Shown here in pieces: positions 1 through 5,317 of a stretch of DNA of 8,981 bases (position 1 is its first letter; every line of letters begins with the position of its first letter). Under the pieces are notes generated by a model. It was not told the origin of the DNA. It ran no database searches and saw only the letters and a program-made list of their open reading frames with translations. The translations under genes were made by a program, and so were the position numbers. The stretch is taken from positions 1 to 8,981 of the forward strand of contig CAZYAI010000071.1 of the NCBI GenBank assembly GCA_964645625.1. The letters are read 5' to 3'. The stretch comes from AB-137-C09 sp964645625. GTDB lineage: Bacteria; Pseudomonadota; Zetaproteobacteria; Mariprofundales; Mariprofundaceae.

Positions 1-317
1 ATGGCGCGGCAGACTTGCATCAATCCGATGAAGTGCGCGATGTGGCTCAGCTTGAGGCACATGTGGAGCAGCTTACCGCGCGCACAGCACTGTTGCAGCA
101 AGCGATGGCTGGTAGTCGCCGAGAGATCGGGCTATTTCGTGAAGAACTGCAAGATTTTCACCAACAATTACAGCTCATCAATAGCGATGACGACATGCTT
201 CGTATTGCCAAGGGGCATGCGGTATTTTTCCGCGATGCCAGACGCAGCCGTGGTTTCTTTTCTTTCATGCGCCCTGAACCACGGCGCAACAATACGCCAT
301 CGGATGATGCTGCGTAA
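1..317 (+). CDS. 3' end of a coiled-coil protein of unknown family (5' truncated by the window)
   Basis: The reading frame is open from the first bases of the window to a TAA at 315-317, giving about 104 visible C-terminal residues. A TTG at 15 could serve as a start, but the frame continues upstream of it and no ribosome site precedes it, so the true start is very probably outside. The visible part is hydrophilic. It has a long heptad-like stretch (LEAHVEQLTARTALLQQAM, then REELQDFHQQLQLI) that predicts a coiled coil, followed by a basic segment (RDARRSRGFFSFMRP) and a polar tail. No membrane helix or catalytic motif is visible. It ends two bases before the next gene, so the two are almost certainly co-transcribed and translationally coupled. 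Because the next gene has a MotB/TolR-like helix, this could be the cytoplasmic tail of a MotA/TolQ-like partner, but nothing in the visible sequence proves that. The overlapping frame starting at base 1 is a shadow. Confidence 0.7.
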   Translation, partial: GAADLHQSDEVRDVAQLEAHVEQLTARTALLQQAMAGSRREIGLFREELQDFHQQLQLINSDDDMLRIAKGHAVFFRDARRSRGFFSFMRPEPRRNNTPSDDAA

Positions 318-319
318 TC

Positions 320-1108
320 ATGCGTTATCGGCGGTGTGAATCCCAACAGCAAGATAGCATTTACGAGATTTTTTCCGATATGGCGTTGCTGATGTTGGCA
401 GCCTTTATTTTTATTTTCGCCATGTTGCTCATTTTCTCCCAAATGGAAGGGCAGGGTAAAAGCCAAGAATCAGAGGCCGAAATCGCCCAGATGAAGGAGC
501 AATTAGCCCAAGCGCAACAACGCAATAAACAACTGCAAGAAGAACTCAACACCTTAGCGGGCGCTGATGTACAACAACAATTGCAAAAGGTTCAAGCCAG
601 TGCGGGTTGGGATCAAGGCAAGGGTAAGCGCGATTTTGATTTGTTTATCAAAGGGTTGCGGATGCTGCCTGGCAAAGACTTGCATTTGGTTATTGATGCC
701 ACGGGTTCAATGCATGGCGCAACCAGCTTTTTGATCCCTGTATTGCGATTGATTGCGATTCGTTCGGGCAAAGAGCTGAGTGCCATATCGTGGTATGGCG
801 ACAAAAGAACGGGAACCTATGGTGGTACGATGGGGGAAATGTTCGATCATTTAATGCAAGATGCGCCATTTATCGGCACGGAAGAAACCATCGGCCGCGC
901 TTTCATCGAAATTGCCAAAAACGCACCAGCACCAGGTGCTTATTTGCTGATTGGCGATGAGCCATCGACCGATCGCATTGGCTACCACGCGATTCCAGCA
1001 CCTGTGTTCACGCTGCCGTTGGGGCATAATAACTCTAGCACCACAGTGGCATTCCAAAAGCTTGCCGACCAAACAGGCGGGCGTATGTTGGAGATGAAGT
1101 TAAAATAA
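320..1108 (+). CDS. Membrane-anchored coiled-coil VWA-domain protein with a MotB/TolR-like N-terminal helix
   Basis: This 262-residue protein has three parts. Residues 1-18 are short and basic (MRYRR). Residues 21-39 form one strongly hydrophobic helix directly preceded by Asp20 (SDMALLMLAAFIFIFAMLLI). Residues 48-93 are a Gln/Glu-rich coiled coil. Residues about 120-260 form a von Willebrand A domain. The metal-ion-dependent adhesion site looks complete: D126, T128 and S130 in DATGSM, a Thr in GTEET (187/190), and D213 in LLIGDEPS. The basic N-terminus suggests N-in topology, which would place the VWA domain in the periplasm. An acidic residue at the start of a single N-terminal helix, with a C-terminal output domain after a linker, is the plan of MotB, TolR/ExbD and ZorB; here a VWA domain replaces the OmpA-like one. 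That link is inference. The ATG lies two bases after the upstream stop with no clear ribosome site, implying translational coupling. The stop overlaps the amgK start by one base. A plain membrane-anchored VWA protein is the alternative. Confidence 0.85.
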   Translation: MRYRRCESQQQDSIYEIFSDMALLMLAAFIFIFAMLLIFSQMEGQGKSQESEAEIAQMKEQLAQAQQRNKQLQEELNTLAGADVQQQLQKVQASAGWDQGKGKRDFDLFIKGLRMLPGKDLHLVIDATGSMHGATSFLIPVLRLIAIRSGKELSAISWYGDKRTGTYGGTMGEMFDHLMQDAPFIGTEETIGRAFIEIAKNAPAPGAYLLIGDEPSTDRIGYHAIPAPVFTLPLGHNNSSTTVAFQKLADQTGGRMLEMKLK

Positions 1109-2082
1109 TGAATCCACGGCAGGCGTTGATTGAACAATGGTTAAGCGCGGTATTAGCGAGCGACTACCAATTATCACCCTTGGCGGGTGATGCTTCGTTT
1201 CGTCGTTACATCCGCGTCCAGCACCAAGGTCAACACAGCATGCTGATGGACGCGCCGCCACCGCACGAAGATGTGCGCCCCTTTTTGCGTGTGGCGACGT
1301 TATTGGCAAAGCATGGCGTACGCACCCCTAAGGTGATTGCTCGCAACGAAGTAGATGGACTGCTGTTACTGGAAGATTTCGGCGATACAACATGGGCAGT
1401 GGCCTTGCAGCAAGGTGTGGCGTTAGCACCATTGTTAGACGATGCTTTGCGGCAATTGCACCGCTTGCAAAGCATCGCGACCACTGTTGATCTACCGCTG
1501 TTTGACGCGCAGCGGATGCGCCGTGAATGTGCCTTGTGGACGGATTGGTACTTGCCACACATCGGCAAGCCACTGGACGAGGGTGAACGCGAACGCACGT
1601 TAGATGCCATGTTAGCGTTGTTTGCCCCCGTGCTAGCATTGCCGCAAGTGGTGGTGCATTTAGACTTCCACAGCCGCAATCTGATGCTGCCTAACGATGG
1701 CATGCCCTTGGGCGTGATTGACTTTCAAGATGCAGTCATCGGCCCTGTCACTTACGATCTGGCATCATTGCTTTATGATTGTTACCAAGATTACCCCGAA
1801 GCCTTACGTCAGCAATGGAGTTACAACTTTTTTGCCGCGCTGCCAGAACAGTTACGACAAGCCTTTGACGATGCCGCCCATTGGCATCGCTGCCTGCGAC
1901 TCACAGCCATGCAACGTCACATCAAAGCCATTGGCATTTTCACCCGCCTAGCCCATCGCGATGGTAAACAACAATTCCTTGATGAAATCCCCCTAACCCG
2001 CAAACATCTGCGCGAAGCATTACCACTATTTCATACGCCTAAGCTGCTGCAAATATTGAGCCTCCCTTTTAAGACGGGATAA
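1108..2082 (+). CDS. amgK: AmgK-type N-acetylmuramate/N-acetylglucosamine kinase (APH-fold)
   Basis: This 324-residue protein belongs to the aminoglycoside-phosphotransferase-fold kinases and matches AmgK, a cytoplasmic enzyme that phosphorylates the anomeric hydroxyl of MurNAc and GlcNAc in the peptidoglycan recycling route that feeds UDP-MurNAc synthesis. Visible signatures are the N-terminal LAGDASFRRYIRV, the MDAPPPHEDVRPF stretch, the LLLEDFGD segment, the catalytic loop HLDFHSRNLM (H184, D186, N191), and the metal-binding DFQDAVIGP (D205) followed by YDLASLLYDCYQDYP. Length is normal and no key residue is missing. The start codon shares one base with the TAA of the VWA gene (TAATG), so translation is coupled. 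In Pseudomonas the next gene is usually murU, the MurNAc-1-phosphate uridylyltransferase. Here an inverted-repeat element and a repeat array follow instead, so murU must be elsewhere or absent. Family is certain; substrate is inferred from homology. Confidence 0.93.
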   Translation: MNPRQALIEQWLSAVLASDYQLSPLAGDASFRRYIRVQHQGQHSMLMDAPPPHEDVRPFLRVATLLAKHGVRTPKVIARNEVDGLLLLEDFGDTTWAVALQQGVALAPLLDDALRQLHRLQSIATTVDLPLFDAQRMRRECALWTDWYLPHIGKPLDEGERERTLDAMLALFAPVLALPQVVVHLDFHSRNLMLPNDGMPLGVIDFQDAVIGPVTYDLASLLYDCYQDYPEALRQQWSYNFFAALPEQLRQAFDDAAHWHRCLRLTAMQRHIKAIGIFTRLAHRDGKQQFLDEIPLTRKHLREALPLFHTPKLLQILSLPFKTG

Positions 2083-2107
2083 AAGCAATATGGCTATGCG
2101 TGACACC

Positions 2108-2203
2108 GTAGGTTGGGTTGAGGCACGAAACCCAACAACGGAGCATAGCCCAAATAACTTATGATGTTTTAAAGTTGGGTTTCGTACCTCAACCACAACC
2201 TAC
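2108..2203. repeat. 96-bp MITE-like element with 29/30-bp terminal inverted repeats
   Basis: The left arm (2108-2136, beginning GTAGGTTGGGTTGAGG and ending CGAAACCCAAC) is the reverse complement of the right arm (2174-2203, beginning GTTGGGTTTCG and ending CACAACCTAC), with one single-base indel and one mismatch. The 37-base centre has no coding potential. Long arms, small size and intergenic position just after a stop codon fit a non-autonomous miniature inverted-repeat element. I see no clear target-site duplication. If transcribed through from amgK, it would fold into a long hairpin that could act as a 3' barrier to decay or as an imperfect terminator. Sequences of this GTAGGTTGGGTTGAGG type are, to my recollection, scattered in several bacterial genomes; I could not search. 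Confidence 0.82.
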
Positions 2204-2408
2204 ATGATGGCTTTGTAGTGCACATGCGTCCCATCTCAAAAGGGAAGCCAGCCATTGTAATGTAACCCACATAATAAACGAACATGGCTTTATGATGCGC
2301 ACCCATTTTGCTGCTGGTAAAGTCAGGCGGGACTTATAGCATAAGTGCCATAGTAATAACTGATGTTACATGCGTATGGTTATAGGCATGACTTTTTTTG
2401 ACTAGCAG
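2204..2408. other. Intergenic stretch with no recognisable gene
   Basis: No reading frame here has both a start with a ribosome site and a reasonable length; stops are frequent in all frames. The only structure I see is a degenerate direct repeat, ATGGCTTTGTAGTGCACATG... at 2207-2233 and ATGGCTTTATGATGCGCACC... at 2284-2306. Both copies share ATGGCTTT, a TGCGCAC/TGCACATGCG-like core and a final CCCA. A short T-run (2393-2399) lies just before the tandem array. Remnants of a decayed element are possible but not demonstrable. Confidence 0.5.
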
Positions 2409-2460
2409 CGCGTCATTGCGGACTGGATACTGCATCGAGTGCAGTATGACCGAAGGAAAC
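2409..2460. repeat. Left-edge array unit with an internal 32-bp deletion
   Basis: Only 52 of 84 bases remain. The sequence runs from CGTCATTGCGGACT straight into GGATACTGCATCG, removing the second half of the left palindrome and the spacer. The join falls on GACT, a tetranucleotide found at unit positions 13-16 and 45-48, exactly 32 bases apart. Loss of one GACT and the intervening DNA by slippage or hairpin-promoted deletion explains it. The right palindrome is intact and of the ACTGCA/TGCAGT class. Confidence 0.85.
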
Positions 2461-3631
2461 CACGTCATTGCGGACTTGATCCGCAATCCAGAGAACGGAC
2501 GTAAGACTGGATACCGCATCGAGTGCGGTATGACGGAGGGAAACCACGTCATTGCGGACTTGATCCGCAATTCAGAGAACGGACGCAGGACTGGATACCG
2601 CATCAAGTGCGGCATGACGGAGGGAAACCACGTCATTGTGGACTTGATCCGCAATTCAGAGAACGGACGCAAGACTGGATACCGCATCGAGCGGGGTATG
2701 ACGGAGGAAACCCACGTCATTGCGGACTTGATCCGCAATCCAGAGAACGGACGCAAGACTGGATACTGCATCGAGTGCAGTATGACCGAAGGAAACGACG
2801 TCATTGCGGACTTGATCCGCAATCCAGAGAACAGACGCAAGACTGGATACCGCATCAAGTGCGGTATGACGGAGGGAAACCACGTCATTGCGGACTTGAT
2901 CCGCAATCCAGAGAACGGACGCAGGACTGGATACTGCATCGAGTGCAGTATGACGGAGGGAAACCACGTCATTGCGGACTTGATCCGCAATCCAGAGAAC
3001 GGACGCAGGACTGGATACTGCATCGAGTGCAGTATGACCGAAGGAAACCACGTCATTGCGAACTTGATCCGCAATCCAGAAAACGGACGCAGGACTGGAT
3101 ACCGCATCAAGTGCGGCATGACGGAGGGAAACCACGTCATTGCGGACTTGATCCGCAATCCAGAGAACAGACGCAAGACTGGATACCGCATCGAGTGCGG
3201 TATGACGGAGGGAAACCACGTCATTGCGGACTTGATCCGCAATCCAGAAAACGGACGCAAGACTGGATACCGCATCAAGTGCGGTATGACGGAGGGAAAC
3301 CACGTCATTGCGGACTTGATCCGCAATCCAGAGAACGGACGTAAGACTGGATACCGCATCGAGTGCGGTATGACGGAGGGAAACCACGTCATTGCGGACT
3401 TGATCCGCAATCCAGAGAACGGACGCAAGACTGGATACCGCATCAAGTGCGGCATGACGGAGGGAAACCACGTCATTGCGGACTTGATCCGCAATCCAGA
3501 GAACGGACGCAGGACTGGATACTGCATCGAGTGCAGTATGACCGAAGGAAACCACGTCATTGCGGACTTGATCCGCAATCCAGAGAACGGGCGTAAGACT
3601 GGATACCGCATCAAGTGCGGCATGACGGAGC

Positions 3632-3675
3632 GAACGGACGCAAGACTGGATAGTAAATCAAGTGAAGCATGATGG
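3632..3675. repeat. Right-edge partial and degenerate array unit
   Basis: After unit position 78 of the last full unit (3630), the sequence resumes, one base later, at unit position 33 (GAACGGACGCAAGACTGGATA). It then continues as a decayed right palindrome: GTAAATCAAGTGAAGCATGATGG where an intact unit has CCGCATCAAGTGCGGCATGACGG. The stem is broken on both sides (CCGC to GTAA, GCGG to GAAG). Like the left-edge unit, it has lost most or all of its left palindrome and kept the right one. Confidence 0.75.
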
Positions 3676-3706
3676 CTTTTTAGATTATAATACTAGATAA
3701 AAAGCC
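3674..3706. repeat. Perfect 9-bp inverted repeat surrounding a -10-like box
   Basis: GGCTTTTTA (3674-3682) and TAAAAAGCC (3698-3706) are exact reverse complements separated by 15 bases. The 15-base loop contains the 8-base palindrome ATTATAAT. Neither strand has a T-run after the stem, so it is not a typical intrinsic terminator. It could be an operator or simply an AT-rich hairpin. Its first two bases are the last two of the decayed array unit. Confidence 0.6.
3686..3691 (+). promoter_or_regulatory. Possible sigma-70-type -10 element for the mscS-rnhA-rpoN group
   Basis: An exact TATAAT lies 64 bases upstream of the mscS-like start codon, in the only gene-free stretch next to it. The -35 region is poor: GTGAAG at 3662-3667 matches 3 of 6 consensus positions at 18-base spacing. 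A transcript starting near 3698 would have a leader of about 58 bases. The call rests on the -10 match and position only. Confidence 0.4.
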
Positions 3707-3755
3707 CCCATGCCTTGCCTAACATCAGATAGTAATTTTTGTAGGATGTGTATTT

Positions 3756-4859
3756 ATGGATGCTTTACTCACAACATTGCAGGGCTGGTCTGTTTTGGGG
3801 ATTCCTGTTCTGCGGTGGTTGTTGGCCTTTTTATGTTTGTTTGCTGTGATTGTGTTGCAACGTTATTTGAACAATGCCTTACACCGTTGGGTGGTACATA
3901 TCGCGGGTAAAACGGCGACTAAGCTGGATGATATTTTGCTTGAAGCTGCGGAAAAGCCTGCCCGTTGGTTTTTGCTTATTGTTGGATTGTTGTTGACGGT
4001 TCATGTGTTGCAACCGCCTGAGCCCTTGCTGCCATTATTAACAGGCATTGACCAAGTGGCGCGTTTGGCGGCGATTGTTACGGGTATTTGGTTTGTATGG
4101 CGCATGGTTGATGGTTTGGGTGCACACTTTCAGGCGCGTGCCAAAGATACCGAATCACCATTGGACGATCAGCTTATCCCCTTTGTAGCGAAAACACTGA
4201 AAATCTTTTTGGTCATGACTGGGGTGCTGGTGGTAGCGCAAAACATGGGCTATTCTATCTCTGGCTTGCTGGCATCGCTGGGTATTGGCGGTATTGCCGT
4301 GGCGATGGCGGCGAAAGACACTGTGGCTAATGTGTTTGGCTCGATTATGATTTTGCTCGATCGACCGTTTGTGGTGGGTGATTGGATTAAAACATCAGAA
4401 TTTGAAGGCGTGGTGGAAGAGGTTGGCTTCCGCTCAACGCGGGTTCGCACCTTTGGTAAAACCTTGGTGAATGTGCCTAACTCGCGCATGGCAAATATGG
4501 TGATTGATAACATTGATGCACGCCCTAAACGACGCATTAAGATGCGTATTGGCATCACCTACGATGCCACTCCAGCACAGATGCAGCAGGCGATTGCAGG
4601 CATCGAGCAACTGCTGCGCGACCACCCAGGGGTGGATCAAGAATACTCGTTGGTAAAGTTTGATGAATTTGCTGATTCTTCGTTGTCGATCTTCCTTTAT
4701 TACTTTTCTGCCAGCACAGTGTGGGAGGAGTACCTACAAGTGCGCCAAGAAGTGAATATGCAGATCATGGAGCTATTGGCTGAACTGGGGCTGGCGTTTG
4801 CCTTCCCGACGCAGACCTTGCATATCGAATCTTTACCTGAACATCAGGCGCACGTATGA
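3756..4859 (+). CDS. MscS-family small-conductance mechanosensitive channel
   Basis: This 367-residue inner-membrane protein should form an oligomeric channel that opens under membrane tension and releases solutes during hypo-osmotic shock. Hydrophobic segments lie at about residues 14-37, 69-88, 100-124 and 139-163, followed by the pore helix region GLLASLGIGGIAVAMAAKDTVAN (from residue 170), with the Gly/Ala packing typical of MscS TM3. Next comes NVFGSIMILLDRPFVVGDWI, the hallmark of the family, then the cytoplasmic beta and alpha/beta domains (VEEVGFRSTRVRTF, VNVPNSRMANMVIDN). Five predicted membrane segments and this length are nearer to YnaI-like members than to three-helix MscS. The ATG is supported by AGGA at 3743-3746, nine bases upstream. 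The stop overlaps the rnhA start as ATGA. It is probably the first gene of an mscS-rnhA-rpoN transcription unit. The exact subfamily cannot be fixed by eye. Confidence 0.93.
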   Translation: MDALLTTLQGWSVLGIPVLRWLLAFLCLFAVIVLQRYLNNALHRWVVHIAGKTATKLDDILLEAAEKPARWFLLIVGLLLTVHVLQPPEPLLPLLTGIDQVARLAAIVTGIWFVWRMVDGLGAHFQARAKDTESPLDDQLIPFVAKTLKIFLVMTGVLVVAQNMGYSISGLLASLGIGGIAVAMAAKDTVANVFGSIMILLDRPFVVGDWIKTSEFEGVVEEVGFRSTRVRTFGKTLVNVPNSRMANMVIDNIDARPKRRIKMRIGITYDATPAQMQQAIAGIEQLLRDHPGVDQEYSLVKFDEFADSSLSIFLYYFSASTVWEEYLQVRQEVNMQIMELLAELGLAFAFPTQTLHIESLPEHQAHV

Positions 4860-5299
4860 GCGGTGTAAGCTCCGAAGTCATTGCCTACACCGATGGTGCT
4901 TGTTCGGGTAATCCAGGCCCTGGTGGTTGGGGTGTATGGTTGCGCGCTGGTGCGCATGAAAAAGAACTGTTCGGTGGCGAGCCACACACCACCAACCAAC
5001 GCATGGAACTGCGTGCTGCCGTCGAGGCTTTGCGCGCACTGAAGCGTCCTTGCCATATCACCATCTATTCGGATTCACGTTACGTTATTCAAGGTATTAC
5101 CGAATGGATTCGCAACTGGAAGCGCAATGGCTGGAAAACAGCAGCCAAGAAAGATGTGGTCAATGCCGATTTGTGGCAGCAACTTGACCAAGCTTGCGCA
5201 GGGCACACCATTCAATGGCAATGGGTTAAAGGTCATGCAGGCAACGAAGGTAACGAACGCGCCGATGAACTGGCGCGACGCGGCGTACCAAAAAAATGA
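4856..5299 (+). CDS. rnhA: Ribonuclease HI
   Basis: This 147-residue protein cleaves the RNA strand of RNA:DNA hybrids, removing R-loops and primer RNA in the cytoplasm. The family signatures are complete: YTDGACSGNPGPGGWG with D13, NQRMELRAAVEAL with E51, IYSDSRYVIQGI with D73, WVKGHAGNEGNERADELA with H127 and D137. These supply the four metal-binding acidic residues and the assisting histidine. The basic stretch RNWKRNGWKTAAKKDVVN (about 86-103) is the substrate-handling region of bacterial RNase HI. Length is normal, with no extra N-terminal hybrid-binding domain. The ATG overlaps the mscS stop by four bases (ATGA), so translation is coupled to the channel gene. The dnaQ gene, a frequent rnhA neighbour in other proteobacteria, is not here. 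Confidence 0.97.
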   Translation: MSGVSSEVIAYTDGACSGNPGPGGWGVWLRAGAHEKELFGGEPHTTNQRMELRAAVEALRALKRPCHITIYSDSRYVIQGITEWIRNWKRNGWKTAAKKDVVNADLWQQLDQACAGHTIQWQWVKGHAGNEGNERADELARRGVPKK

Positions 5300-5307
5300 T
5301 TCGTCAC

Positions 5308-5312
5308 GGGAG
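5308..5312 (+). promoter_or_regulatory. Ribosome binding site supporting a GTG start for rpoN
   Basis: GGGAG lies five bases upstream of the GTG at 5318 and within the 18-base gap after rnhA. No ATG in frame near this point gives a better N-terminus. The protein from this GTG begins the glutamine-rich Region I at the position expected for the family. Confidence 0.65.
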
Positions 5313-5317
5313 TCATC

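Larger units (their letters stand above)
2409..3675. repeat. Tandem array of 14 x 84-bp units, each a pair of inverted palindromes (BIME/REP-like)
   Basis: Units begin (CACGTCATTG or close variant) at 2461, 2545, 2629, 2713, 2797, 2881, 2965, 3049, 3133, 3217, 3301, 3385, 3469 and 3553, exactly 84 bases apart. Deleted units flank both ends. Within a unit, positions 4-31 and 47-74 are inverted copies of one 28-base palindromic module, separated by a 15-base spacer. The left module folds as ATTGCGGA with TCCGCAAT around a 5-base loop, the right one as ATACCGCA with TGCGGTAT around a 5-base loop. Units are nearly identical; those at 2461 and 3301, and those at 2965 and 3469, match at every base I compared. 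The alternative stem ACTGCA/TGCAGT always changes on both sides, so pairing is preserved. Long open frames on both strands result from the period being a multiple of three. This resembles REP doublets or BIMEs expanded in tandem; function is unknown. Confidence 0.95.

Noticed and set aside
1..339. Gene starting at the first base (MARQTC...)
   Set aside because: It overlaps the hydrophilic coiled-coil frame and runs into the VWA gene, its composition is atypical, and it lacks a ribosome site.
2060..2100. Intrinsic terminator directly after amgK
   Set aside because: Only 4-5-base stems (TCCC with GGGA, CTTTT with AAAAG) can be drawn and no T-run follows.
2334..3623. Reverse-strand genes through the array
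   Set aside because: They are frames kept open by the 3 x 28 periodicity; no start signals and no recognisable domains.
2398..3672. Gene for a 28-residue-repeat protein
   Set aside because: It has a TTG start without a ribosome site, several other frames are equally open on both strands, and variation follows base pairing rather than codons.
2409..3675. CRISPR array
   Set aside because: The period is 84 bases with no variable spacers: the whole unit repeats, including the segment between palindromes. No cas gene is visible in the window.
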